DNA of 64,000 nt from Beta vulgaris subsp. vulgaris (taxonomy: Eukaryota; Streptophyta; Magnoliopsida; Caryophyllales; Amaranthaceae). Of this stretch, positions 23,682-37,011 are shown piece by piece. Positions within the stretch are counted from its first letter, which is position 1, and every line of letters begins with the position of its first letter. Below the pieces are notes generated by a model that did not search any database, was not told the origin of the DNA, and saw only the letters and a program-made list of their open reading frames with translations. The translations under genes and the position numbers were made by a program. Location of the stretch: the NCBI RefSeq assembly GCF_026745355.1, contig NC_079206.1:5539044-5603043 (forward strand). The letters run 5' to 3'.

Positions 23682-26600
23682 TTAAGCTTGGCTTCCTTCT
23701 GGTATTGTCATTAGACGCTTTTTGGAATCATATTCTAATACCGTTCCACAGCTGCAAAAAAATGTTTCATAATCATCATTAGACAAGGAGAAGTATGTTT
23801 CTCAAGTTAACAACCATAAGTTTTACCAGTAGCTTTACTCTTACTTTGAGCATTTCAAATTGTTCGTGGTGCCGCCACTGGAAACCGAAAGGATAGTCCC
23901 AAAGAAGGAGAGGTTCTCTGTACCACAGTTGGGACAAGTGCCCTAGCAGATACGGTAATAGCGTGTTAATCACATGACTAGTATATGCTAATCAGATTCA
24001 TATATCATAAGTTTCATTAATCCGGACTATTACCTTCAATATAAGAAAATCTTTGACAATAAGCTTTGTGATGGCCTGAGATATCCACAGTATAGCTGGC
24101 AATGCTGCAAACCATACGAAAATGAAACTGAAAGGCTCTGGAAGCTGCATTAAGGCCAGTGCAGACAGACAGATTGATCAAATAGTGACCCGAGAACGGA
24201 AAACAAGAAGCATAGTATAGTTATACAGATCTGACAATGTTGAAACAGGAAGTGAGGTTATTACCTCCAACAAGTAAGTGATCTCAAATCCGGTCAAATC
24301 ATCCAGGAAAAAGAACCTGTTTAAGCCAACAATAGTTGTCATTTTCATTTTCTACACCAGATTTGTTAAGCTTGCACCCCTATCTGCCTATGTTACTCAT
24401 ACTTTTCATTTCCTTTCGAGGACTCATGTAAAATCCTCAGACTCTCACTTGGATGTGAGCTTCTTTTAGACAAAAACACGGGTAATTTCATAAAACAGTC
24501 TTGTCAAAAATTGGATATTACATGTTCATGTCTAACACTTTTACCAGAGTTTGAGCAAATTAGAATAAAAGGGAGAGGCCAGTAAACCGATATGAACTTT
24601 GTCATCATGATACTCACAGTCCAAGGGCAACGACAGCAGCTGGAACATTCAACAAGAACATTTTGAAGTAGTCAACTGTGAGGTCACTGTAGACCTGTCA
24701 AACTAAAGCTCATCAGAAAGAAAGAAACAAAAACCCTATGGAATATATTGAGCAAACAACAATCTAACACAGAAGCAATATATTGACCACTTTAAGCTAG
24801 TTTCTAACTAGTGTTGGAACCTAAAAGAATTGTAATTGACAAACTTGAACAAATTAGCAAAAGCTAAAACATATGAAAGTTAATAGTACATGCATTAACA
24901 CGACACATAGGAACACTAACTGAGACACCAATGTTAAACTCATACCTTTCTACTCCTAAGACTGCACCGAGGACCCTCCACAACGATCATACTACCTTCT
25001 GTCTGCAAAATAAGTGACAACAATGTACAAAATGAAAATCAGTTAAGATTAGAAAATGACTAAATGGCCTTTTCTCTCGCTTGTTTACTGTTTATACTCA
25101 TAAGAAAAACACTTCATACGAGCAATCATTTTCTTTTGTTTACTATAGGTTAACCGTCAACTGAAAGGTACAGACCTTAAGTTTCAGCCTTAGTTCATCA
25201 AACTCTTCATCGGACAGGATTGGATTCCCAGCTACATAAGCCATGGAAGCTTCTAAAAACCTCTGCTCGTCTGAACCTGTTTTGTGAATTATTCAAGAAA
25301 ACAGAACAAGTTATGCCTTTTATTATCATGATTAGTCAGGAAACAACTGAATATCTTCAGATGTTTTGACATTTTATTATTGAAACTAACTTAGCATTAC
25401 TATGCTGCTTCCTTCCCACATCAATTCTTCTTTGAGGTTGTCGAATTCCTCGTTTGACATGATAGCCTTTCCCTCATAGTAGAATGTCTGATCATGGTAA
25501 AGAGGTTGTATTAGGCTTTTGCAAATGAAATGTTTGGTTCTAAATACCAAGAAGTAGGGGTGAAAAGAGAAGCTAAGTAAACAATGTGGTACGATGTGTT
25601 TACCTGTAATGCTTGCAGGAATTCCTGTTCAAGCTCTCCAAGTGATTTCTTCTTCTTGTCTAAACTACAATATTGTAACATATTACTGTCTACCACTTCA
25701 TCTCCAGCTTGACCTGAATATACAATTGCTCATGTCTAACTTTTGATTGTCACAGTAGATTAATTAGATTGAAAAAGCAGAAGAAACTTGCTAATATGAG
25801 TTTCTCATGGGGTTATGTCTGTTTTCTACAGTTTTCCTATGCATTAATACTATCTCTAGAGCCATAGGAGAATCTAATGACTAGTAACATACTATATATT
25901 GGTACGATCACACGATCAGGAGTCAGAGTGCACATATATATGACAAATTAGGATTCTCTACATTTCCTTTACTCCATTCCCTATCCTCTGATACCACACC
26001 TAAGCTATAAAAAAACAATCAAAAGTTAGAAAACCACCTCTTATTTCCCCTTCATGCATTTCCATTCCGCGTATTTTCTGTGTGGCTGGCCACATGATTA
26101 GCAAACCATATGACCGCGTGTGTGAAAGACAAACTAGCTATATTAAAATATAAGTAACCCTTTCTATACATATAAGTAATCCCTAATAATCTCTAAGACA
26201 AGTGACCCTAAAGCAACCTTCTTAGATGAGGGTGTGCAAGGAGTCCAATAGCACAGGGCCCCCAAAATATAAGGGCCCCAAAAATATAAGGGCCCTAAGA
26301 TGTATTGTTCCTAAAAAAATGTACTTCATATTTGAAGAAATCACTCTTGTTTTCCACCTTTAATAAATTTCTTCGTGATCAATCTTTGAATAATCAACTT
26401 TTCATCTTTAATATTTCAAACTTCCATCTTTATGTTTTATAAGTTGGGGGGATAATTTTCATGTTATAACCGGCCCCCAAAATCTTCAAGACGGCCTTGG
26501 TAACCACGACAATTATAAGTAATCTCTACTGTATTAATAAGTAACCCCGATAATTATAAGTAACCCCTAATAATCTCTAAGACAAATAACCCTAAAAGCA

Positions 26601-26962
26601 TTAGTATCCTCTAGTATATTAATTAGTAACTTCAAAATATAATAGCTAACATTATACTACGTGAACTGGCGGCGCCATCAAGTAATGGTGTGGCTGGCCG
26701 TATATAAGAATTTGCGAAAAACATATAAGACATAAAAGAAAGGCAAACCTTGCTTATCAGTAGCAGCTTTAGGTGGAAGAAGTAAGAGCTTGCGCCTAAT
26801 TGCGAGACGTCGAACACCCATGAACTTAGCAGAAACATCCTTCAAAGAGAATGATGTTGATGATGATGATGATGATGAAGAGACAGAAACTAAGGGTTTT
26901 CGAATTGGAGCAGTAAAAACACTTGGTGAAGTTAAAGCAGCAACCCCTAGTTTGGAAGCCAT
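23682..26962 (-). CDS. PGRL1: PGR5-like protein 1 (PGRL1), 10 exons, 328 aa
   Basis: PGRL1 is a thylakoid protein that works with PGR5 in antimycin-sensitive cyclic electron flow around photosystem I. Exons: 26962-26749, 25713-25604, 25487-25391, 25276-25176, 25002-24946, 24694-24618, 24316-24265, 24144-24034, 23942-23845, 23751-23682; every junction has GT-AG and consistent phase. Residues 1-60 are a Ser-rich plastid transit peptide. A soluble stretch with two FYYEGKAIMSNEEFDNLK-like repeats follows, then transmembrane helices at about 205-223 and 241-262, and a C-terminal zinc ribbon (Cys276, Cys279, Cys304, Cys307). Redox-candidate cysteines are at 87 and 187, giving the six conserved cysteines of the family. 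The end EGSQA matches the family terminus. Intact; Arabidopsis homologues are about the same length. Confidence 0.97.
26225..26505. repeat. Dispersed repeat in PGRL1 intron 1
   Basis: Contains two adjacent copies of CCCCAAAATATAAGGGCCC and ends near GGCCCCCAAAATCTTC. It resembles 14100-14440. No clear ends; lies wholly inside intron 1. Confidence 0.4.
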
Positions 26963-27016
26963 ATTTAATTTTTTTAAAGCTTAATTAAGAAAGCTAATTA
27001 TTTTGTTTTCTCCCTC

Positions 27017-27025
27017 TTTTTATAT
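27017..27025 (-). promoter_or_regulatory. TATA box of PGRL1
   Basis: TATATAAAA on the minus strand, about 55 bp upstream of the PGRL1 ATG, within a pyrimidine-rich promoter stretch. Confidence 0.55.
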
Positions 27026-27648
27026 ATTTTTTTCAATCCAAACAGAGCATTGTGTTCAAAGGTGGCAAGAGAAGTGGAGAGTTTCTGGGCATTGTGAGGA
27101 GAGAGAGAGAGAAAGATTTGTTTGGAGTTTTGGAGGGGATCGTTGGAGATAAGGCAAACGGTCAAATGTGTGGAGGGAAATAATTGGGACTGTAAAAAAA
27201 TCTGGTACTTCTGTTAGACTTAAGACTCTTATGGAGTTGGAATATTTGTTGGTGTTGTTTTTTATTTCACAAGTTGTGCCATGTCATCAAGGTGGAATTG
27301 TGCTTGGGGTATGGCTTGTCATTGGTTGACACGTGGTTAGATTCGAGATGTCGCGAGGTTTTTTAATATAAAATTTTGGTGAACTCAATTTCACACGCTA
27401 TCTTATATTTTAGGAACATTTGTTATATTCTTTTAAACTAAATTCGAGTTGCCTGATAGGTTAAGGGGGGTTTCTCATTCGTAAAGTGCTTGTTATATTG
27501 GTAAAGCTTAAATTAAAACCTCTAGTGAAATTGGAGCAACTCCTTTACTAACTGATCCACCCACTTCTTGATTAGAAAAGTTATTTAAACTGCCAAATTT
27601 GTATCATTATATTCGAATTTAGAAACCAAATACCTTACAACCAAAATT

Positions 27649-27828
27649 GGTAAGAAGAATTCCTCTAGGCTACACTTGCGGCCCCTATCCAAAGGCTCAT
27701 TACAAGCCAGACACCCCCAATTCTCCTCCCCTCTTAAATCCCAAGCAAATGCTTGAGGTAGAAATTGAACCCTAGATCTTGCTAGGGAAGATGAGAAAGT
27801 TCACCACTTAAGCCAACCCCAATTTCTA
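27649..27828 (-). mobile_element. tRNA-derived SINE, copy 1
   Basis: Read on the minus strand it begins GGGGTTGGCTTAAGTGGTG, an A-box-like tRNA head, followed by AGGGTTCAATTTC, a B-box-like sequence at about tRNA spacing. A second copy in the same orientation lies at 31621-31799 and aligns over the full length. It is not a functional tRNA, since no cloverleaf closes. Confidence 0.65.
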
Positions 27829-27958
27829 TAGGAGTATTGTTTAGTAGCCTATTTTTTCTTTTTCATCCGTATACTACTAGCTTTTAAATAATTTTTTAAA
27901 AGTAAATTGATTTCTCTATTTTGTCTTCCTTTAGCCCATATCCAGTACCCACTTCCAA

Positions 27959-28424
27959 TAGAGGTGGGCACGGGCCGTGCCGGGACGGCCCACGTTCCAA
28001 GCCCGCGTGCCTCGTGCCACAATGTGTCGTGCCAAAATGGGCCAAGAAATGCTCGTGTCGTGTCGGGCTCGTGTCAAGTTGTAAAATCTAAGGCCCATGC
28101 ACGACCCGGCCCACGTGTCGTGCCGGGCCATCGTGTCGTGCCATCGTGCCGGGCCGGCTCGTGCCGCGCCATCATGCCTTATACAAATTTTAAATATTAT
28201 GAGATTTTAACCAAAATAAGCGTGCCAACTTGCGGGCCGACCCATCGTGCTCGTGCCGGTTTCGTACCAAACTTTTAGAATGTTGTTTATGCGTGGCCCA
28301 CGGCCCACCACTCGTGTCGGCATGCCGTGTCGTGCTCATAACGGGCTCGTGCTGGGCCAGGCTCAAATCGTGCCGTGCTGAGTTGGCCCTCGTGCCGGCG
28401 CGGCCCGACCCATGCCCAACTCTA
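27959..28424. mobile_element. GC-rich hAT-like MITE with 8 bp duplication
   Basis: Perfect 8 bp target duplication ACTTCCAA at 27951-27958 and 28425-28432. Left end TAGAGGTGGGCACGGGCC is mirrored by right end GGCCCGACCCATGCCCAACTCTA. The arms are full of GTGCCGGG/CGTGTCGTG words. The long open frames on both strands inside it reflect GC content only. The 8 bp duplication and TAGAG ends place it in the hAT superfamily (inference from known hAT behaviour). Confidence 0.8.
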
Positions 28425-28947
28425 ACTTCCAATTACAACCTACTATATATGTCACTTTCAGGTCGTGTTTGCATGTTCATTTCATTTTATTTACAACATT
28501 AATTTATCAACGTAAAATGTAAGAATAAATATATGACAAAATAATCTAAACGGGTTGTGCTCGGTTGCTTGTGTCATGTCGACTTCTTGTTTTCTCTTAG
28601 TAACTTCGTGTCCTGTGTCGCGGTTTCGATTGTGTCGTGTCAGAAACTGTCAGCCCAATTCTACTTGCAATAGTATTTGATAAAGCTATTTGACATCTCT
28701 AATCTACATTTCTTAGTATAATGATTGAAAAGAATGAGAAACTTGGAAGGAAACAAACTTCAAAACATTTACTAACAATAGCGCATTAGAACGTTATGCA
28801 TGATCAAGTCATACCATACATTAATATCACAAAGTACAACATTTTTATCAATGTATATAATATAAGCTAGTAGAATAAGCAACAACACCATCAGAAAGAG
28901 TTAACAACACCCTTATTTAGATCTCTTCTCATACAATTATCAACTTA

Positions 28948-30416
<1,469 letters not shown>

Positions 30417-30572
30417 ACAAAAATGAGGCATGACTAATTCATTAGAGGAACATTTTACACTGTAACGTACAAACTCCAAATCTATCAGTACAAGGGAAAA
30501 GTATGTTTGTATCAGACTCTTAGATTGCAAAGATAAGTAGATGCATGTAATTTTGCAAATGTGAAAGCTAGG

Positions 30573-30586
30573 TCATCACGTGATGA
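30573..30586. promoter_or_regulatory. Palindromic G-box in the ANS promoter
   Basis: TCATCACGTGATGA is a perfect 14 bp palindrome with the G-box core CACGTG at 30577-30582, about 235 bp upstream of the ANS start codon. Flavonoid genes are commonly driven by MYB-bHLH-WD40 complexes and bHLH proteins bind CACGTG, so a regulatory role is plausible but not shown. Confidence 0.6.
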
Positions 30587-30777
30587 GGTGTGCTTACCAG
30601 TCCTTAGACTAGCTAGTAAGAAAGGCATGGGGTTAAAGACAAGAATGGTGGTTGGCAATTGTTCCTTCTCTAACAATCACGCGGGAACCCTTTAGTCATG
30701 GACACTAAAACGTCCGAGATTTTTCAATACAGTCCACTATGTAGTTATGAAAACCAAACACACAATGTGTAGACATA

Positions 30778-31099
30778 TACTCCCTCCGTTTCCTAAATAT
30801 CTTCCCTCTTTCCGTTTAAGGGTGTTTCCAAAAGATCTTCCCTCTTTTGCTTTATTCCTTATTTGGCAAAACAAATTTCCCTATTTACCCTCTCATGTCA
30901 CTATCATATGGTCCACCATTACATTATTAATTCAATTTTACTCCCTTTCTCTCTCCTACTTTAACCCCTTTTTATTTGTTTATTTATCTTAACCCCTTTC
31001 TCTCTCCTACTTTACTCACACCATGCCCCACACAACTTGATTTCCCTTGGTATCTGTAGGAACAGTAAGTGGGAAGATCTTTAGGAAACGGAGGGAGTA
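30778..31099. mobile_element. Stowaway-like MITE (TACTCCCTCCGTTTCC type)
   Basis: A 322 bp element beginning TACTCCCTCCGTTTCCTAAA and ending TTTAGGAAACGGAGGGAGTA, an exact inverted repeat of 20 bp. Subterminal GATCTTCCC / GGGAAGATC also pair. The pyrimidine-rich interior has no gene. Confidence 0.85.
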
Positions 31100-31487
31100 T
31101 ATATAATACTAAACATTACATATGATTATAAGATTTTATAATGTTTTACTTTGAAAGATTAACCATTGAAATTGTAGTGATTAGTGGCTAAACGCTCACA
31201 TTTCATTTCAAAAACTGTGTGTTCAAATCCTAGTAACTACACTTTGTTAATAATAAAATGAGATTATAAACATGTGTATTAGAAATTAAACTTGATCAGA
31301 ATAGTGACATGTGTCATCATTCTTTTGATAGGAACGCCTTTTAATATATTTGTATACATAGATAATATTAAAGATATGCCAATGAAATTGGCCAAACTAG
31401 AAGAACAAATGATATTGTTAAAGACAAAGCCTTCTTAGTTTGAGTTACTTGGCCCATAGTAGAGGAGAAAATCAATGATAAGTTACA

Positions 31488-31580
31488 TACTCCATCCGTT
31501 ATAAATAAATGAAACTCTTCTCTCTTTTATGTGAGAGTTTTTTGAGACAAATGTTTCATTTATTCAGAATGAAGCAAGTA
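31488..31580. mobile_element. Short Stowaway-like MITE
   Basis: A 93 bp element: TACTCCATCCGTTATAAATAAATGAAAC at the left pairs with GTTTCATTTATTCAGAATGAAGCAAGTA at the right. Confidence 0.65.
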
Positions 31581-31620
31581 TAAGATTAGTGATATACTCC
31601 ACTTACTTTTTATAAAAAAA

Positions 31621-31799
31621 GGTAAGAAAAAATCCTCTTGACTGGCCTTACACAAGGCCTCCCACCAGAGGCCTATTAGAGTCATACGGACCCCCCTCCC
31701 CCCTATTTCCAAGCAAATTGCTTGGGGTATGTAAAAATTGAACCCTAGACTTTGCTAGCAAAGATGGAAAAACTCATTATTTGAGCCAACCCCAATTCC
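31621..31799 (-). mobile_element. tRNA-derived SINE, copy 2
   Basis: Aligns over its full length with the copy at 27649-27828, in the same orientation, with the same A-box-like (GGGGTTGGCTCAAA) and B-box-like (AGGGTTCAATTTTTAC) sequences. The differences are scattered substitutions plus small gaps, so the two inserted independently long ago. Confidence 0.65.
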
Positions 31800-31939
31800 T
31801 AGTATACTCCACCTATTAACAATTAGCTTTAACATGAAACTTATTTTATATGTTTATTTAGTCAAGCACCACATATGTAAGACTTTGTCTTCCACGCTTG
31901 CCAAAACACACAAATTTGGCCATCAACTATGTATTTGTA

Positions 31940-33230
31940 AAGATTATAAAAACAACTGCTTCTACTGTTGTGATGTGATGTTCAAAGATTAGCTGCTGTT
32001 TCTGGGTTTACAAGACATTTTCTGCCTTTTAGATATTTGGGGGTCCTCATTTTCTCTAAAAGACTTATAGCTTCTCAGTGTGATGCTTTAGTGGATAAAA
32101 TGACTTGTAGAATCAAGATTTGGAGCTCCATACATTTATCCTATATGGCTAGAGTTCAATTGATTAACTCTGTCTTCATGAGCCTTCACATGTATTGGGC
32201 TCAACTTTTCAATCTTCCCCAGAAAGTTCTTAGAGATATTGTTCAAGTATGTAAATCTTTTCTCTAGAGTGGGCAGTCTTTTAGTCAGAATCCTGGGTCT
32301 TTTGCTTGGAGTAAATTGTGTCATGTGGTAAGAACTTTGGTGGCCTGGGTTTTAGGGATGTATTTCTTTAGAATATAGCTCACAAGGGCAAATATATATG
32401 TATGGGTTGTGGCTAATAAATAAGATAATTCTTGGATCAAATGGGTGAATAATTCTGTTTATCTGAAGAATGCAATTCTGGTGGGAATACTCACCAAAAG
32501 CTAATTTCAGTTGTACTGGAAGAAAGTTTTCCATGTTAAAAATATTTTGAAGCAACACTATTCTTTAACTGATATGTGTGCCATGCCTAGTTACTCTTTA
32601 AAGGTTGTTTATAACAAGCTTGCTGGTGATAGTGGTCCTGTGCGCTGGGATTTTTTTGTCTAGAATAGGCTGAGTGTGCCTAAACACAAGCTCATCTGCT
32701 GGTTGGCAATACAAGGGTGTCTGAAAACTGCAGAAAGACTTGCTCAAATTGGATGTGCATCTTTTGATCATTGTTATATTTGTGCTAATGAAGTAGGGAG
32801 CCATTGTCATTTATTCTTTGGTTGTCATCTCAGTTCAGTTTGCTTGGCAAACATTAAAGTTTGGTCGGGTATTACAACTCAAGCTGAAGACTTGCAAGGC
32901 ATCATTAGCTGAATTCAGCATAGTAGAGCTTCTAAATTCAAGAGAAGTAGCGTGTGGTGTGTTGTTGTTTATACAGTAATTTATATAATTTGGAGGTGTA
33001 GAAATGAGTGCTTCTGGAATGGGGTTATTCCTTTACTTCCTAAAATCATTAGTGACCTCAAGCAGATCATTAAAATGCGAATTAGCTTGGTTTTACCTTA
33101 GAAAATTTCTGTTAGAGATAAAAACTGGAATGGGCTATAAGCCTTAGCTTGGCTGTTCTGTTCTGTTGTTATGTTTTGCTGCTCTTGTTCCTCGCTTCCT
33201 GCTTGGTCTTGAGTTGGTTTGGTTGTACTT
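31940..33230 (+). pseudogene. LINE (non-LTR retrotransposon) ORF2 3' remnant
   Basis: Translated in pieces, the plus strand gives the C-terminal part of a plant LINE polyprotein: FRYLGVLIFSKRL and MARVQLINSVFMSLHMYWAQLFNLP (end of the reverse transcriptase domain), then the RVT zinc-binding domain RLSVPKHKLICWLAIQGCL ... CYICANEVGSHCHLFFGC, then an IIWRCRNECFW-like C-terminus. At least six in-frame stops and a few frame changes make it a dead copy. The 5' part is missing. Confidence 0.8.
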
Positions 33231-33449
33231 CCTCCGTTTTTTATTAGATATTACACTTTTCAAATCACGGACTTCTAGATAATTTTTGGAGATGAGAGAG
33301 ATAGAGAGAATGAAAAACAAAAGGGTCTCATGTGAACATGTGATAGGAGAGAGATAGAGAGAAGTTATTACCCAAAATAAAAGTGTAACATCTAATTTAA
33401 AACTTCCTAAAATAGAAAGTATAACATCTAAAAAGAAACGGAGGAAGTA
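33226..33449. mobile_element. Stowaway-like MITE (family A)
   Basis: Starts TACTTCCTCCGTTTTTTATT and ends AAACGGAGGAAGTA; the interior is an inverted-orientation copy of the element at 4122-4335 (CCCAAAATAAAAGTGTAACATCTAA). It sits at the 3' end of the LINE remnant. Confidence 0.8.
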
Positions 33450-34563
33450 ATTGGGTTGCTTGGTGAGATAATACTTATCTCTTACTTAGCAAAAACAAAA
33501 GATTATAAAAATATTTTAAAGGGAAATTCCTAATGGTGGGCTTCTATTCTTGAGAATTCCTAGTGTAGATTCAACTTCTTTTTTCTCTATTGCTAGGACA
33601 TATTTTTCCTAATTTACCCAAAAGTAGCATTAATAAGGCTCAAATGTTAATTTCATGTTTAGTTTTAATATTTTATCTGTTAAGTTTTGTCTAACCCCTA
33701 TTAACTATGGTTTATTTAGGTTTGGATTTCTAACAGCCGACGAATGGGATCTCAAATTTTTCCAATGACCTCCACATATTTGCACTTTCTACGATCCCAT
33801 GATGAGACCGTTTCTTGTCAGAGATAAGGACTCTAGAGTGTCACGATGCATAAGAATGTGATTATGTGAAGCCCTTAAATCATATTCAAGGATCAACACT
33901 TAAACTCTATCTAATCATTCTAGATTTATAAAACTACAAAAATTGTCATGCTTATAGATGAATTTGTAAAAAAAAAAAAATCAGGATAAGCTTTCTTTGT
34001 CAACTACCATCCATATAGATTTCTAGCTATCACTATTCAATTTACACTACTCATATAGTAGTAATATATACTTCCATGAATTTTAACTACCATCCGTATA
34101 GATTTATGAACATTTTTGTTAGTCAGTTAGGAGTCTAAACCTAAATAAATCATGGTTAGTAGAGGTTAGACAAAACTTTATAGAAGTGTAAAAACTATAC
34201 ATGAAATTAACGTTTAAGCCTCATTAATGCTACTTTTTGGTAAATCGAAAAATTGAGGCCTAGCAATGGGGAAAAAACAAGTTGAATAATCTACCATTAA
34301 AAATTCTCAAGAATAGGAACCTACCATCAGGGATTTTCCTATTTTAAAATATACATTAAGACTAATCCAAAACTTTTGTACAATAACTAATTCTTCGGCC
34401 CGAGCATACCACTAATAAAAACATAGAAGAGTATATATTGGTTGGGGTTGGCATTGCATCATAAGCACAAGCCCATAACTTAGTGGTTATATAATAAGTG
34501 ACAAACTAAAAGGTCAAGGATTCAATACCTTTCATTTTATGAGTAACAAAAGAGTATTATTAT

Positions 34564-34850
34564 CACTACAAAATTAGAGCATTATAGAAACAAATTTTGG
34601 CCACGACTTTTTGAACTGTTGATAAATAGCAACATTTCCATTGCCTATTATAAAGTGGTGTTTTTACTCTAATTTTCCAACAAATGAAAGCAACATGTTT
34701 TTGATATGTTGCTATTGAAAATCAATGGTTTTACATTTTGTTACTTAATGGCATCATATTTTCGTTTTGTTGCCAATTAGCAACAAAGTACGATAATAAG
34801 TTTTAACTGTTTTTAGATTAATTTACTTTCAATATCTTTAATTACTTCCT
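34564..34850. mobile_element. Possible CACTA-like terminal fragment
   Basis: The sequence CACTACAAAA at 34564-34573 resembles CACTA transposon ends, and the following ~230 bp holds repeated ATAGCAACA / TGTTGCTAT / TAGCAACAAA words in both orientations, as in CACTA subterminal regions. No opposite end was found, and the match is short. Confidence 0.35.
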
Positions 34851-35203
34851 TCGTCCCTAAATAGAGTGGTCCATTTTTCTATTTATGTTTGTCCCAAATA
34901 AATTTCTCATTTTCTTATTTGGTATGGATTCACCAATTAAAATATGCTTTTGCTTTCAACTTTTATTATATCACCCACTTTTCCTTATGGCTCGGTCCAC
35001 ATTATCTCTTCTTAATAAACAATTCATAAAAAAAGTGTACCAATTTTTATATTTAATTATGATTTAATACAACTAAGGCCCTTACATAATTTCTTCTTTA
35101 ACACTTGTGCCCAAAAGAAATTATCAAAATAAAAAAAAATAAAAAAACACTTATACCAAGAAAAAATGGACACTATATTTAAGGAAGGAGGGACTAGGGA
35201 GTA
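34843..35203. mobile_element. Stowaway-like MITE (TACTTCCTTCGTCCC type)
   Basis: Left TACTTCCTTCGTCCCTAAATAGAGTGGTCCATTTTT pairs with right AAAAATGGACACTATATTTAAGGAAGGAGGGACTAGGGAGTA. The element is about 360 bp with no gene. Confidence 0.7.
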
Positions 35204-35781
35204 CATGTAAATTAAACTTAGCAGAAACTAAGTATAAATTCCATGAAGTTTGCTAGCCTATGCATAATTCCAACAGAAAAAGTGTTCCTGACTTTTTATT
35301 AGCATAATTCCCTGGCCATATTTCTCCTCTATCTTTCATCAACAGTCAACACTGAGGTAATATCTATCTGTCTCCTTGAACTACTACTTCATCGTATTTG
35401 TTCTATATACATGCATTAATTTTGCGCGATTTATTTACCCCTTTTATTGCTTAAGTGTTTCTTGTGTTTTTTTTTTCTTTCAGGACTTGATTGATTGGGG
35501 GTAAATAGTAGAAATTAGGTTCTAATTAAGCTGGGTTTCTGCCAACATCTTTCTTGATTGTATGTTAGGTTCAATCTATGGATTGATTTAGTTGGTAACT
35601 TGTTTTTCATCTAGAAGAACTGTTGAAATTGAAAGATGCACTGTCCAAAAACAAAAGAAAAAAAAAACAGTAATTGAAAGATCAAACTATAGTATCTGGT
35701 AAGTGGCAAGTCTAAAGTCACCTTATCCAAATTTCAAATATGTGGCTCACATAGTATACCTTCCTTTCTTTGGCCCAGTTA

Positions 35782-36124
35782 GAGCAATTCTAATGGTAGG
35801 GTAAAATGGAAGTTGGCTCAAAATGTCATGTAGGTTTTCGAGCTAATTCAATTTTAGGTTAACAACTTCCACAATAATTAGCTAATATATTTATTGCTTG
35901 AGTATGTCCCACTTGAAGTAAGATAGTTTTTTTTATAGAAAAGAATATAGAAATTATTTACCAAAATTTCATGTGTCCACAACTTTAGCTCAAGCATATT
36001 GACTTAGTTAAGCTACATTGATTAGCAAAATGAAATTTCAACTACTTACTTCAATGGTTGGGCAAATTGATTAACTTTTTTTTATTTGCTAGCAAGTCCC
36101 TAATGCTCAATATTGGAAATGCTC
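35782..36124. mobile_element. MITE of the GAGCAACTCC type, diverged copy
   Basis: Left end GAGCAATTCTAATGG and inverted right end GAGCATTTCCAAT; flanked by TTA at 35779-35781 and 36125-36127. The interior is an inverted copy of the neighbouring element at 36145-36479, sharing for example ACTTGAAGTAAGAT and GTCCCTAATGCTCA-like words. TTA duplication suggests PIF/Harbinger ancestry. Confidence 0.7.
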
Positions 36125-36144
36125 TTACTGGAATGAGTGTATGA

Positions 36145-36479
36145 GAGCAACTCCAATGGTGAATATTAGGGACTTGCTAGGAAATAAATAAAAAGTTGAG
36201 CAAGTAGCTCAACCATTGGAGTGAGTAGTTGAAATTTCATTTGCTAGTCAATGTAGCTTAACTAATTTGCTTGAACTAAAATTGTGGGTCCATGTGGGAA
36301 TTTTGATGAACTATTTCTATATTCTTCTCTAAAAAAAAAACGATCTTACTTCAAGTGAGACCTACTCAAACAACAAGTATATTGGCTGTGAGAGTTTTGG
36401 CTTAAAGTTGAGTTAGCTAAAAAAAATCTATGTGACACTCTAAGCCAATTTTCATTTTGCTTTACCATTGGAGTTGCTC
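36145..36479. mobile_element. MITE of the GAGCAACTCC type, well-preserved copy
   Basis: The ends GAGCAACTCCAATGGT and ACCATTGGAGTTGCTC are perfect 16 bp inverted repeats. It lies only 20 bp from a diverged copy in the opposite orientation. No coding capacity. Confidence 0.8.
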
Positions 36480-36748
36480 TAAATAATCCCCATTTCCCAA
36501 CAAATGTATACTTCAAACAATTCAACATACAACCTCCATATCTATTTGTTCTTTCTCCAGATAAAAAGAAACGGAAGGAGCGGTATTTATTCAACTCCCT
36601 TCGTCTTTTTTTACATTTATATTTTCCATAATATAATGTCCCAACTTACGTGCTACATTTTCTTCTATGAAATTTGTTGTTCTAGATTGATTCTAAGTTA
36701 GGATCCTTTTTTTTTACAAGCTTGTTATCATCATCCTAAAATAGAAAA

Positions 36749-37011
36749 TACTTCCTCCGTTTAGAAATAGTTGCACCGTTTCTACTTTTCACGCATGCCG
36801 ATGCATGATTTCAACCATTAATATCTTTAATTATCAATAAGTAAAAATTATAAAAAGTTGATATTAAAAAAAATTACATCGAGACAAATCTAACAAGATC
36901 CCACATGACTATGTTTTTTCTAAAATATAAATCACCAAAGACAATATAAGTGTAAGATGTGAATAGTGCACAAAATAGAAATGGTGCAACTATTTCTAAA
37001 CGGAGGAAGTA
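36749..37011. mobile_element. Stowaway-like MITE (family B)
   Basis: A 263 bp element with ends TACTTCCTCCGTTTAGAAATAG and CTATTTCTAAACGGAGGAAGTA, near-perfect inverted repeats. Its interior contains AACAAGATCCCACATGACTA, also present in the element at 53068-53333 and in the MITE broken by the copia insertion (47855-52932), so these three are one family. Confidence 0.85.

Larger units (their letters stand above)
26963..28947. other. Intergenic region between PGRL1 promoter and ANS 3' end
   Basis: Besides the PGRL1 TATA box (27017-27025), a SINE copy (27649-27828) and a GC-rich hAT MITE (27959-28424), this span holds no gene. Bases 27060-27640 and 28435-28930 are unremarkable AT-rich DNA. Confidence 0.55.

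Noticed and set aside
27649..27828. Possible tRNA gene
   Set aside because: A-box and B-box-like words are present but no cloverleaf stem closes, and a second diverged copy shows it is a SINE.
27907..28502. Arg/Ala-rich frames on both strands
   Set aside because: Inside a GC-rich hAT MITE with a proven 8 bp duplication.
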